Assembly: GCF_019263595.1 (NCBI RefSeq)
Contig: NZ_JADQDD010000003.1
Location: 1-64,000, forward strand
Direction: 5' to 3'
DNA length: 64,000 nt
Origin: Pseudonocardia sp. KRD291
GTDB lineage: Bacteria; Actinomycetota; Actinomycetes; Mycobacteriales; Pseudonocardiaceae
A program made the translations under genes and the position numbers. Positions within the stretch are counted from its first letter, which is position 1; each line of letters opens with the position of its first letter. A model generated the notes under the pieces. The model was given only the letters and a program-made list of their open reading frames with translations. It was not told where the DNA came from and ran no database searches. Positions 51,684 through 60,622 of the stretch are shown in pieces.

Positions 51684-53318
51684 ATGGCCTTCGACACGAC
51701 CCTGACCACCGATCTGATCCGGCGCTACACCGACCAGGGTTACTGGCGGGACCGCGTGATCACCGATTGCCTCGACGAGGCCGCCACGGCCACACCGGAC
51801 AAGGTCGCCTTCGTCGACCCCCGGCGTCGGGTGACCTATGCCGAGCTGCGCCATGAGGTCGACCGGTGCGCGCTCGGCCTGATCGAGCTCGGTGTGCGTC
51901 CTGGTGACGTGGTCTCGTTCCAGCTGCCGAACTGGATCGAATGGATCGTCGTGCACTACGCGGCCTCCCGGATCGGAGCGGTGAGCAACCCGCTCATCCC
52001 GATCTACCGCGAGCGGGAGCTGGGCTTCATGGTCGGCCTCGCCAAGTCCAAGGTCGTCGTGGTGCCCCGCACGTTCCGCGGGTTCGACCACGCGGCGATG
52101 ATCACCAAGCTGCGCGGCGACTGGCCCGCGCTGGAGCACGTCCTGGTCGTGGACGGTGACGGCGCAGAAGGCACCTCGTCCTGGGAGGAGTTCGCCGCCA
52201 CCCCGTGGGAGCAGCGCCGGGACCCCGGCGAGTTGGCGGAGCTGCGCCCGGACCCGAACGACGTCACACTGCTGATCTTCACCTCGGGCACCACCGGGGA
52301 GCCCAAGGGCGTGATGCACACCCACAACACCGCGGTCGCGGCGAACGACCCGCTGCCGCAGCGGCTCGGCATCAGCGCCGACACCGTGTTCCACATGGCC
52401 TCGACGCTCGCCCACCTCACCGGCTTCCTGTACGGGGCCCGGCTGTCGGTGCAGAACGGCGCGACGACGGTGCTGCAGGACGTGTGGGACCCCGCCCGGT
52501 TCGTCGAGCTCGTGGCCGAGCACGAGATCACCTACACCTCGGCGGCGACCCCGTTCCTGCACGACACGCTCGCCGCGCCGAACCTGGCCGAGCACGACAT
52601 GTCGTCGCTGGTCCGGTTCTGCTGCATGGGCGCCCCGATCCCGCGCGCGATCGTGCGTGCGGCCCGGGAGAAGCTGCCCGAGCTCGTGGTCCTCGGCGGC
52701 TGGGGGCAGAGCGAGGACGCCCTGGTGACGCTCGGGATCCCCGGAGACCCCGACGACAAGCTGATCGACACCGACGGGTACCCGTGGCCGGGGATGCGGA
52801 TCCGTGCGGTCGACGGGGCGGGGAAGGAGGTCGCGCCCGGTCAGGAGGGGCTCCTGCAGGTCACCGGGCCGTTCCTGTTCGTCGGCTACGCCGAGCGGCT
52901 GGAGATGACCCGCGACGGCTTCGACGGCGAGTGGTTCGACACCGGGGACCTGGCCACGATCGACGCCGAGGGCTACCTGAGCATCACCGGGCGCAGCAAG
53001 GACGTGATCATTCGCGGAGGGGAGAACATCCCCGTCGCCTACGTGGAGAACGTGCTCTACGAGCACCCCGACCTCGCCGAGGTCGCGGTCGTCGGGCTGC
53101 CCGACCCGCGACTGCAGGAACGGGCGTGTGCCTGCGTGGTCCTCGCCGCCGGCGCACCCGGGTTCACCGTCGACGACATGCGGGCCCACCTGAGCGAGAA
53201 GGGGGTGGCCAGGCATTACTGGCCCGAGCGTCTGGAAGTGCTCGCCGCGCTTCCGCGCACGGCCAGCGGGAAGATCCGGAAGTTCAGGCTGCGCGCCGAC
53301 TTCGGGGTGACGCCGTGA
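51684..53318 (+). CDS. aliA: AMP-forming CoA ligase, probable cyclohexanecarboxylate-CoA ligase (AliA-like)
   Basis: The 544-residue ANL ligase has FTSGTTGEPKGVMHTHNTAV (~195-215), GGWGQSEDALVT, WFDTGDLATIDAEGYL, GRSKDVIIRGGENIPVAYVE and the C-terminal lysine in RTASGKIRKFRLR. Operon position with AliB-, BadH- and BadI-like genes supports activation of cyclohexanecarboxylate or a related alicyclic acid. Its 3' end overlaps the convergent glycosyltransferase gene by 35 bases. Confidence 0.85.
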   Translation: MAFDTTLTTDLIRRYTDQGYWRDRVITDCLDEAATATPDKVAFVDPRRRVTYAELRHEVDRCALGLIELGVRPGDVVSFQLPNWIEWIVVHYAASRIGAVSNPLIPIYRERELGFMVGLAKSKVVVVPRTFRGFDHAAMITKLRGDWPALEHVLVVDGDGAEGTSSWEEFAATPWEQRRDPGELAELRPDPNDVTLLIFTSGTTGEPKGVMHTHNTAVAANDPLPQRLGISADTVFHMASTLAHLTGFLYGARLSVQNGATTVLQDVWDPARFVELVAEHEITYTSAATPFLHDTLAAPNLAEHDMSSLVRFCCMGAPIPRAIVRAAREKLPELVVLGGWGQSEDALVTLGIPGDPDDKLIDTDGYPWPGMRIRAVDGAGKEVAPGQEGLLQVTGPFLFVGYAERLEMTRDGFDGEWFDTGDLATIDAEGYLSITGRSKDVIIRGGENIPVAYVENVLYEHPDLAEVAVVGLPDPRLQERACACVVLAAGAPGFTVDDMRAHLSEKGVARHYWPERLEVLAALPRTASGKIRKFRLRADFGVTP

Positions 53319-54156
53319 GCACCGCCGCCCGTCCCCGGCGACGGTGTTCGGCGAACAGGGTGCGCAGCACGCGGGTGCCGTCGGCGAACGTGCGCAGGTT
53401 GGTGCCACCGAACATCCGCCGACGCTCGACCGACGGCACTTCGGTGATCGTGAGGCTCGCCGCGGCGATCCGGCAGTTGAGCACCGTCTCGATCTCGAAC
53501 CCGTCACCCCAGAGCATGCCTTCGGACGGTGCCGGAGCGTCGACCGGTGGCAGTTCCAGCAGGGGCAGCACGTCGGCCCAGAAAGCGTTGTAGCCGTAGC
53601 AGAGATCGGTGTACGACGTGCCGAACAGCGCATTCGCGACGCGGTTGAGGCCGAAGTTGCCGCCCTTGCGCAGCAGCGTGATGTCGTCGCTGCCGCCGCC
53701 GAGGGCGAACCGGCTGCCCTTGGCGAAGTCGGCGCCTTCCAGGAGTGCGGCGACGAAGGCGGGGATCTCCGCGGGATCGGCGGAGCCGTCCGCGTCGAAC
53801 ATGACCACCACGTCACCGGTGACCTCGGCGAAGCCGCAGGCCATGGCGTTGCCCTTGCCCCCGCGGGTCTGGGTCACGGTGCGCACGGAGGGCAGCACGC
53901 GACGGGCGACCTCGAGCGAGCCGTCCGTCGAGTGGCCGTCGACGAGGATGATCTCGTGGACCGCCGGCCGCACCGCGGCGATCGCGGGCAGGACGATCTC
54001 GAGGTTCTTCGCCTCGTTGCGCGTGGGAACCACGACGCTGACGGCCGGGTGGACAGTGGGAGGTGGGTCGACCGGCACCGCTTCCCGGGTGCACAGGGTC
54101 TGCCCGCCCAGGTCGGTCGGCGCCGGGCTGTTCGCGTGGAGGGTCCCGTCGGTCAT
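53284..54156 (-). CDS. glycosyltransferase family 2 (polyprenyl-phosphate sugar transferase-like)
   Basis: The 290-residue GT-A fold protein has VSVVVPTRNEAKNLEIVLPA, IILVDGHSTDGSLEVARRV, GKGNAMACGFAEV and the DxD metal site VVMFDADGSADP. It resembles dolichol/polyprenyl-phosphate glycosyltransferases but has no membrane segments of its own. It is isolated between two catabolic clusters and its acceptor is unknown. Confidence 0.82.
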   Translation of the reverse strand: MTDGTLHANSPAPTDLGGQTLCTREAVPVDPPPTVHPAVSVVVPTRNEAKNLEIVLPAIAAVRPAVHEIILVDGHSTDGSLEVARRVLPSVRTVTQTRGGKGNAMACGFAEVTGDVVVMFDADGSADPAEIPAFVAALLEGADFAKGSRFALGGGSDDITLLRKGGNFGLNRVANALFGTSYTDLCYGYNAFWADVLPLLELPPVDAPAPSEGMLWGDGFEIETVLNCRIAAASLTITEVPSVERRRMFGGTNLRTFADGTRVLRTLFAEHRRRGRAAVLTASPRSRRAA

Positions 54157-54480
54157 GTCATTCCGTTCTGCAGGGGTTGGGTTCCTTCAGTAACGGGCGT
54201 GCCGCCGCGGCACACTCAACCTTGTGTGACGCCGTTCACCCGGACTCGAGCTGTCGACGGGACGGCTGTACCGCCGCCGCACGATCGCCGGGTCACTGCC
54301 CGATCACGGTGCGGGGTGTGGGCTCTCAGGCGGCGAGGGCTTGCGGGGCGGCTTGATCGAGTCTGGTGCGCAGGAAGGCGACCTGGGTGACGGTCTGCTC
54401 TCGGCAGACGGAGGCGGTAGCGAGAGCGTCGGTGTCGCGGGTGGCCTGGTACCCGCGAGTGCGGGGGCCGCCAGCCGGAG
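54157..54480. other. intergenic stretch with an unidentified minus-strand tail
   Basis: In 324 bases no confident gene is seen. The minus-strand frame ending at 54326 (ATASVCREQTVTQVAFLRTR, then LDQAAPQALAA and a stop) reads like the C-terminal tail of a protein but has no start and no family match that I recognise. It may be a fragment. Confidence 0.4.
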
Positions 54481-55293
54481 TCAGAGCACGTGTGAAAGGG
54501 CCAGTGCGCCGCCGTCGATGGGGTAGATCCCGCCCGTCATGTAGCTGGAGGCGTCCGAGGCGAGTAGCAGGGCGAGGCCCTTGAGCTCGTCGGTGTGCCC
54601 GATCCGTCCCAGGGGCACCGTCTGCTTCCAGACTTCCTCGCCCGGATCGAAGCCGGATCCGATGTTGGTCCGGAACGGGCCCGGGGCGATCGTGTTGACC
54701 GTGACGCCCGACCCGGCGAGGTCGAGTGCTGCCTGCCGGCCGAGGCTCACGACCGCCGCCTTCGTCGCGACGTAGGAGTACGCGACCATCGGGTCGGTCC
54801 GCAGGCCGGCCGTCGACGCCGTGAGCACGATCTTGCCGCGTCCCTGTGGGCGCATCAGGCCGGCGGCCGAGCGCAGCGTGGCCAGGACACCGTCGAGGTT
54901 GACCGCGGCCACGCGCTGCCAGCTGTCCATCGGGAACTCCTCGATCCGCCACGCCGGGTCGGTGTAGCTCGAACCGATCGAGATGCCGGCGTTGACGAAG
55001 ACCCCGTCGAGCCGGCCGTCCTCGTCGAACGTGGCGCACAGCGCGGCGTCGACCGCGCCGGGCTCGGTCACGTCGACCACCTGCCCCCGGACCGGCCGGC
55101 CGTCGGCACGCAGCCTTGCGGTCTCGCGCTCCACCCGCTCGGCGCTGTGGTCGAGCACCGTCACGGTCGCGCCCTCGTCCAGCAGGATCTCGGCGACGGC
55201 CAGACCGAGGCCGCTGCCCCCGCCCGTCACGGCGAAGGCGCGGCCGCTCACGTCGAACAGTGCCCCGGCTCGGGGGCGGGACGGATCGCTCAC
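54481..55293 (-). CDS. SDR family oxidoreductase
   Basis: The GTG at 55293 overlaps the upstream ADH stop by 4 bases. The 270-residue SDR has TGGGSGLG, VFVNAGIS (NAG), a Ser in VLTASTAGL and YSYVATKAAVV (YxxxK), and ends with GGIYPIDGGAL. It is co-transcribed with a zinc alcohol dehydrogenase and divergent from an AraC regulator, suggesting sequential oxidation of a sugar alcohol or hydroxylated aromatic side chain. Confidence 0.87.
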   Translation of the reverse strand: MSDPSRPRAGALFDVSGRAFAVTGGGSGLGLAVAEILLDEGATVTVLDHSAERVERETARLRADGRPVRGQVVDVTEPGAVDAALCATFDEDGRLDGVFVNAGISIGSSYTDPAWRIEEFPMDSWQRVAAVNLDGVLATLRSAAGLMRPQGRGKIVLTASTAGLRTDPMVAYSYVATKAAVVSLGRQAALDLAGSGVTVNTIAPGPFRTNIGSGFDPGEEVWKQTVPLGRIGHTDELKGLALLLASDASSYMTGGIYPIDGGALALSHVL

Positions 55294-56354
55294 ACGGACT
55301 CCTCGGGTCGGGGCTCGACTGTGGACGGGACGGCGACATCGACGAGGACCTTGACCACGTCCGGAGCGTGGTGAGCTGTAGCCAGTGCGCCGCCGGAGCC
55401 CTCGAGGGGGTGACGCAGGACGGGAAGACGGTCGAGCTCCGTGGCCCAGCGGCCGGCCATCTCCGCGGCCAGCGCGAACTCCTCGCCGGTGCAGCAGCTC
55501 GAACCGAGGATGCGCAGCTCCTTGGCCGCGATGGTGCCCGGGTGCACCGGTCCGGACGCCGAACCCAGCCCCACGACCACGACGGTCCCGCCGACGCGGA
55601 CGACGTCCAGCGCGGTGTCGAGGACTGCGGGTATGCCGGTTGCCTCCAGGACGGCGTCGGCGCCTCGGCCGTCGGTCCGGTCCAGGACCCGTTCGCGAAG
55701 CCGCTCGCGGTCGGTATCGGTCGTGGTCGAGGCCCCCCACAGCGCGCCGGCCTCGGCCCGTGCCCGGGCCGGATCGACCAGCAGGACGTCTGCCCCGCGG
55801 TCGGCCAGCGCGAGGCAGATGCCCTGCCCGACGGCGCCGCCGCCGAACACGACGGCCCGGTCGCCCTCGCCGACACCGGAGCGCGCGACGGCATGCACCC
55901 CGACCGAGAGAGGCTCGACGAGGGCCGCGACAACGTCGCTCACGGCGCCCAACCGGACCACCTGCGAGCCCGGCACCATGATCTGCTCGGCGAGGCCGCC
56001 GTCGCGGTGCACCCCGATGATCGAAAGCTCCAGGCATGCGTTGACCGCCCCGGCAGCGCACATGTGACACGAGCCGCAGGACAGCAGCGGCCACACCGCG
56101 ACCCGCTCACCGACGGCGAGCCGCCCGCTCGGGTCGTGCATCACCTCTGCGCCGATCTCGTGGCCCTGAACCCGGGGCAGCCCGCGCGCGGACCCCGACA
56201 GTGCCGCGTCGTCGCCGTCATAGAGATGGACGTCGGACCCGCAGATCCCGACCGCCAGTGGTCGCAGCAGGACCTCTCCGGGCCTTGGCGCCCCTGGCGG
56301 CTCCAGGTCGCGGACGGCGACCTCACGAGAAGCCGTGGTGATGGCGGCGCGCAT
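55290..56354 (-). CDS. zinc-dependent alcohol dehydrogenase (MDR superfamily)
   Basis: An ATG after AAGGAG opens a 354-residue protein with the catalytic-zinc site GICGSDVHLYDG and QGHEIGAEV, structural-zinc cysteines (CGSCHMCAAGAVNAC) and a Rossmann AVVFGGGAVGQGICLALA. It is similar to sorbitol/L-threonine/butanediol dehydrogenases. First gene of a two-gene unit with the SDR. Confidence 0.87.
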   Translation of the reverse strand: MRAAITTASREVAVRDLEPPGAPRPGEVLLRPLAVGICGSDVHLYDGDDAALSGSARGLPRVQGHEIGAEVMHDPSGRLAVGERVAVWPLLSCGSCHMCAAGAVNACLELSIIGVHRDGGLAEQIMVPGSQVVRLGAVSDVVAALVEPLSVGVHAVARSGVGEGDRAVVFGGGAVGQGICLALADRGADVLLVDPARARAEAGALWGASTTTDTDRERLRERVLDRTDGRGADAVLEATGIPAVLDTALDVVRVGGTVVVVGLGSASGPVHPGTIAAKELRILGSSCCTGEEFALAAEMAGRWATELDRLPVLRHPLEGSGGALATAHHAPDVVKVLVDVAVPSTVEPRPEESV

Positions 56355-56409
56355 GATTCTCCTTCGCTCGAACCGGCTGAGGCGTGCGTAACGTAATGTG
56401 TGTCACCGA

Positions 56410-56426
56410 CTCGACTCATGATCGAG
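56410..56426. promoter_or_regulatory. inverted repeat in the ADH / AraC divergent promoter
   Basis: CTCGA (56410-56414) and TCGAG (56422-56426) flank 7 bases in the 141-bp gap between the divergent ADH and AraC genes. It is short, so an operator role is only a suggestion. Confidence 0.3.
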
Positions 56427-56495
56427 CGCGCAGATGCCCGTGCAATTCGCGCATCCACGCCGCTCGCGCTCGAGCCGACGAGGAGGTCTTCGACG

Positions 56496-57452
56496 ATGAA
56501 GATGAGTACCGCGGACGTCGCCCGGCCGGGCCGCGCCCGCCACTGGCAGTCGGTCATCAGCGACGTGTACGTCCCGCTGGAGTTCCGGCCGCGGACCGGC
56601 GGCGCCGGGTTCGAAGCCGAGCTCGAGGTAAATGCCCTGGACGGCGTCGAGTTCTCCCGGCTCCGGGCCGATCCGCACGCGGTCGTCCGCTCTGCCGGCG
56701 CGATCGACCGCGGCGCGGGAGCCTTCGTGTTTGTGATGCTGCCCCGTGCCGGGGAGCTCGTCGTGGAGCAGGACGGGCGGACCGCGCGACTGCGACCGGG
56801 GGACCTGGCTTCCTACGACACCTCCCGACCCTGCCGGATCGAGTCGGGGGAGCCGTTCGACCTCACGATCGCCAAACTGGCGGTCGGCGCCTTCCGCACC
56901 GCCGGTTTCCCGGCGCCGCCGACCTCGTGCACCGCTGTGCGGGTCGACCGGGACTCGGCCATCGGATCCCTGGCTTCGAGCTACCTGGTGCAGCTCAGCG
57001 AGCTGAGCCGCCGCCGCAATGACCTCGGAGTCGGCGCGACCACGGTGAGCCTGCTGTCCACCACGTTCGCCGACCTCGGCGGGACCCTCGAGCGGCGAGA
57101 GGCCCTGCGCCGGCGGGCCGAAGGGATCGTCAGCGACCGGCTCGGGGACCCGGCGCTGGACCCGGGCCGTCTCGCGGCCGCCCTCCACGTGTCGCTGCGC
57201 ACGCTGCAGCTCGCATTCTCCGAGGTCGGCCAGTCGCCGGCGCGCTTCATCCTGGATATGCGGCTGGGCCGGGCCGCGACGCTGCTCGCCGACCGAGGTC
57301 AGGCCGGACGTTCGGTCACCGAGATCGCCTTCACCGCGGGGTTCGGCGACTCCTCGCAGTTCTCCCGGGCGTTCAAGGCACGGCTCGGCTGTTCACCGCG
57401 CGAGTATCGGTTGCGCGAATACACAAATCCGGGTGCGCTCAGGGACAGGTGA
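56496..57452 (+). CDS. AraC family transcriptional regulator
   Basis: The ATG at 56496 has GAGGAGG 9 bases upstream and was preferred over an in-frame upstream start. The 318-residue protein has an AraC-binding-2 cupin sensor (FVFVMLPRAGELVVEQDG) and two C-terminal HTH motifs (LAAALHVSLRTLQLAFSEVG and SVTEIAFTAGFGDSSQFSRAFKARLGCSPREYR in pieces). It lies between the ADH/SDR pair and the cupin dioxygenase-MFS pair and probably activates one or both. Confidence 0.88.
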   Translation: MKMSTADVARPGRARHWQSVISDVYVPLEFRPRTGGAGFEAELEVNALDGVEFSRLRADPHAVVRSAGAIDRGAGAFVFVMLPRAGELVVEQDGRTARLRPGDLASYDTSRPCRIESGEPFDLTIAKLAVGAFRTAGFPAPPTSCTAVRVDRDSAIGSLASSYLVQLSELSRRRNDLGVGATTVSLLSTTFADLGGTLERREALRRRAEGIVSDRLGDPALDPGRLAAALHVSLRTLQLAFSEVGQSPARFILDMRLGRAATLLADRGQAGRSVTEIAFTAGFGDSSQFSRAFKARLGCSPREYRLREYTNPGALRDR

Positions 57453-57530
57453 CCGCCGACACGTCCGACTTACTGTCGGTTCGCTCCGCAGCCCACCGGC
57501 TGCCGCGAGACCGATCCACCAGGAGTCGAC

Positions 57531-58067
57531 GTGACCGAGCTTGCCGAATCCCCCACCACCGATCGGCCCCGGGTCGATCCGTACAGCGCCTCCCGACTCG
57601 CGATCACCCGCGAGTTCGAGGTCCCGGACATTCACATCCCCGCCGACGAAACCTCGTCGCCCTGGGTGCCGTGGGGCGACAACGCCGCCATCCGCCACCT
57701 CGCCTTCGACGTACGCAACAACAAGTTCACCAACATCCTGTGGGTCAAGGGCGGCGGCCACCTGGGCGTGCACCGGCACAGCGGCGCCGTCCGCGGATTC
57801 TGCCTGGAGGGCACCTGGCGTTACCTGGAATACGACTGGGTCGCCACCCCCGGTGGATACGTACACGAGAACCCCGGTGTGCGGCACACCCTGGTCTGCG
57901 ACAACCCGTCGGGGATGAAGACACTGTTCTGGATGGAAGGCACCCTGGAGTTCTACGACGACGCTGGCGAACTCGACGAGATGATGGACGTGTTCTGGTT
58001 CATCGAGCACTACGTCACCTACTGCCGGGCGAACGCCATTCCCGTCAATCCCGCGCTGTTCGTCTGA
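57531..58067 (+). CDS. cupin dioxygenase of the 2,4'-dihydroxyacetophenone dioxygenase family
   Basis: A GTG preceded by AGGAG opens a 178-residue single-domain cupin. Metal-ligand candidates are His81 and His83 (VHRHSG), Glu93 (CLEGTWRYLEYDW) and His119 (VRHTL). The pattern HRHSGAVRGFCLEGTWRYLE is typical of the 2,4'-dihydroxyacetophenone dioxygenase/acetylacetone-cleaving group, which cleaves a C-C bond beside a carbonyl with O2. Paired with an MFS importer 18 bases downstream. Substrate is inferred only as a keto or acetophenone-like compound. Confidence 0.8.
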   Translation: MTELAESPTTDRPRVDPYSASRLAITREFEVPDIHIPADETSSPWVPWGDNAAIRHLAFDVRNNKFTNILWVKGGGHLGVHRHSGAVRGFCLEGTWRYLEYDWVATPGGYVHENPGVRHTLVCDNPSGMKTLFWMEGTLEFYDDAGELDEMMDVFWFIEHYVTYCRANAIPVNPALFV

Positions 58068-58085
58068 ACCGGACCGGACGCCATC

Positions 58086-59507
58086 ATGACCGCCGGTCTT
58101 CCCATCCGTTCCGAACAGGACGTCATCGAGGCTATCGAGGCCTCGACAGGCACACGTACCCGCATGCGCTGGGTCTGGGCGCTGGCTCTGGGCGGAATCT
58201 TCTTCGAGGCCTACTCGAGCACCGCCCTCGGTTCGGCGCTCGAAGCGTTGCAGCGCCAGCTCGCATTGTCGGCCTTTCAGGTCTCCGTCGTCACCAGCAC
58301 GTCGATGCTGGTGGCACTGCTGCTCTGCCCAGTAGCCGGACGGTTGTCGGACCGCTACGGCCGGCTGCCGATGATCCTTCTCGCCAAGGTGCTGGCCGTC
58401 GTATCGACGCTGGTGGCAATCGTCCTGCCGACATTCGAGCTCTTGGTGTTCAGCCGGGTGCTCGCGGGTGCGTCCTGGGCGCTGGACTTCGCCGTCGTCA
58501 TGGCCTACATCGCCGAGTTCCTGCCGCGACGCCACCAGGGACGACTCAACCGCTGGCAGGGAATGTGGTACATCGCGACCACGGGCAACCTGTTGCTCAC
58601 CGCGGGCGTGTACCTACTCGGGGTGGGCGACGACATCTGGCGGTGGTCACTGGGCAGCGCGGGGGTGGTCGCCCTGCTGCTGGGCATAGCCCAGTGGTTC
58701 ACACTTCCCGAGTCGCCGCGGTGGCTCGCTTCTCAGGGGCGGGTGCGGGAGGCGACGCGGGCGATGCGACTGATCTATCGGGTCGAGGTCGAGATGCCGG
58801 CGGCGGACGTCGCGCCGGCACGGTCCGGGCAGGACGGTGGGGGCGCGGCCGGGCTGGCCGAGATGTTCCGCGGACGCTATCGACGGCGCACCGTGCTCGC
58901 CGGAGTCACGTTCATGATGCAGGGCCTGGAGTACTACGCGATCGGCTGGTACCTGCCGATCATCGCGCTGCAGCTGTTCGGTGCCGGCTTCCTCCCCGCG
59001 ACGCTCGGCGTCGTGGCCTTCAACCTGTTCGGCATCGTCGGTGGCTTCGGGTCGACCTCCGTCGCGGCACGGCTCGGCATCCGCCGCTCGATGCAGCTCG
59101 GGTTCGCAGGAGTCGCCGTGTTGGTCCTGGCGCTGGGTGTGTTCTTCGACAGCTTGCCGGTGTGGGCGGCGGTGGCGCTTCCGGCCGCGTTCCTCCTCCT
59201 GCACTCGGCCGGACCCGCGCCCGGCGGAGCCAGCCTCGCAGCCCTCGCCTACCCCAGCCACCTGCGCGCACTCGGCTCGGGCCTCACGAACACCGCCGGG
59301 AGCGCAGGGGCGGCGATCGGCCTGTTCGTGTTCCCATTACTACTGGCCGAGCTCGGACCGCGCGGCGCAATCACCGTGACGGCGGCCGCCCCCGCGATCG
59401 GCTTCCTGGTCTCGACGCTCGTCCGCTGGGACCCGGAACGGGAACCCGAAACAAGTGACACAAGTGACACGAGTGAATCGGCTCGGACGGCGGCCGGAAA
59501 GTTCTAG
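58086..59507 (+). CDS. MFS transporter (sugar/aromatic acid porter type)
   Basis: The 473-residue protein has 12 predicted membrane segments, LSDRYGRLPMILLAK after TM2 and LPESPRWLASQGR after TM6, typical of SP/AAHS-like importers. The TM1 acidic motif is FFEAYSS rather than DGxD. The C-terminal tail contains a 9-base repeat encoding TSDTSDTSE. It should import the substrate of the neighbouring cupin dioxygenase. Confidence 0.86.
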   Translation: MTAGLPIRSEQDVIEAIEASTGTRTRMRWVWALALGGIFFEAYSSTALGSALEALQRQLALSAFQVSVVTSTSMLVALLLCPVAGRLSDRYGRLPMILLAKVLAVVSTLVAIVLPTFELLVFSRVLAGASWALDFAVVMAYIAEFLPRRHQGRLNRWQGMWYIATTGNLLLTAGVYLLGVGDDIWRWSLGSAGVVALLLGIAQWFTLPESPRWLASQGRVREATRAMRLIYRVEVEMPAADVAPARSGQDGGGAAGLAEMFRGRYRRRTVLAGVTFMMQGLEYYAIGWYLPIIALQLFGAGFLPATLGVVAFNLFGIVGGFGSTSVAARLGIRRSMQLGFAGVAVLVLALGVFFDSLPVWAAVALPAAFLLLHSAGPAPGGASLAALAYPSHLRALGSGLTNTAGSAGAAIGLFVFPLLLAELGPRGAITVTAAAPAIGFLVSTLVRWDPEREPETSDTSDTSESARTAAGKF

Positions 59508-59764
59508 TGGCGACTCTGCGCTTACCGGGCGGACGCATCATCGGCCGGTGCGGGCCATGTCCGGGGGTCGCTGCCCTTGCGTAGCTCAGCCAGGGTCGCG
59601 AACGGTACGGCGGCAACGGTAACGCAAGGAGGCCGCCCGGGTCCGTAGACCGATCCGCTCACGAGTCGGTAGTTCAGGGTGTCGGCTCGAAGGGGCCTGG
59701 CGTGCCCCCGCGGCGACGTGTCTACTCGACGAGGCACGCACACCTCGACGGGGAGGAGCCGGTC

Positions 59765-60619
59765 ATGGGACGGCTGGACGGCAAGGTCGCACTGATCACG
59801 GGGGCCGCGCGCGGCCAGGGCCGTGCGCACGCGCTCACCCTCGCCCGCGAGGGCGCGGACATCATCGGCGTGGACGTGCTGCAGGACATCGAGACAGTCC
59901 CTTACGGACTGTCCACCCGCGACGAGCTGGAGGAGACGGCCCGCGGTGTCGAGGACCTCGACCGGCGCGCTCTGTTCCTGCAGGCCGACGTCCGCCAGCA
60001 GGGCCAGCTCGACGAGGCCGTGTCCCGCGGGCTGTCCGAGTTCGGGCAGATCGACATCCTGAGCGCCAACGCCGGCATCTACTCCCAGGCGAACTTCTGG
60101 GAGCTGACCGAGCAGATGTGGCAGGACATGATCGATGTCAACCTCTCCGGGGTGTGGCGCACCTGCAAGGCGGTGGCCCCGCACATGATCTCCCGGCGCA
60201 GCGGGGCGATCGTGCTGACCGCGTCGGTGAACGGGTTCAGCCCCGGCTACCAGCTCTCGCACTACGTGGCGGCCAAGCACGGCGTGCTCGGGTTGATGCG
60301 CAACTACGCCGTCGAGCTGGCGCCCTACGACATCCGGGTCAACGCCGTCTGCCCCGGCGTGATCGACACGAAGATGGTGAACAACCCGCCGCTCTACGAA
60401 CGTATGGCGGGCAAGGCGGACAGCACCCGTGAGGAGGCGTTGGAGGCCGTCCGGCACTTCCACCTGCTGCACGGCCGGTCGATGATGCCGCCGGAGACGG
60501 TCAGCAACGCGATCCTCTGGCTGGTCAGCGACGAGGCACGCCACATCACCGGCGTCGCGTTGCCGGTCGATGCCGGGCACAACGTGCTGGACGGCTACAA
60601 CCCGGTTCCGACGAAGTAG
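59765..60619 (+). CDS. mycofactocin-coupled type SDR family oxidoreductase
   Basis: The ATG at 59765 follows GGAGGAGCC. The 284-residue SDR has GKVALITGAARGQGRAHALTLA and NAGIYSQ, catalytic Ser in TASVNGF and YVAAKHG. It also has the extended loop between strand 2 and helix 3 (ETVPYGLSTRDELEETARGV) that marks the mycofactocin-coupled subfamily, whose NAD is held tightly and recycled by the redox peptide cofactor. Mycofactocin biosynthesis genes are not in this window. Probably oxidises an alcohol from the adjacent pathway. Confidence 0.85.
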   Translation: MGRLDGKVALITGAARGQGRAHALTLAREGADIIGVDVLQDIETVPYGLSTRDELEETARGVEDLDRRALFLQADVRQQGQLDEAVSRGLSEFGQIDILSANAGIYSQANFWELTEQMWQDMIDVNLSGVWRTCKAVAPHMISRRSGAIVLTASVNGFSPGYQLSHYVAAKHGVLGLMRNYAVELAPYDIRVNAVCPGVIDTKMVNNPPLYERMAGKADSTREEALEAVRHFHLLHGRSMMPPETVSNAILWLVSDEARHITGVALPVDAGHNVLDGYNPVPTK

Positions 60620-60622
60620 CGT

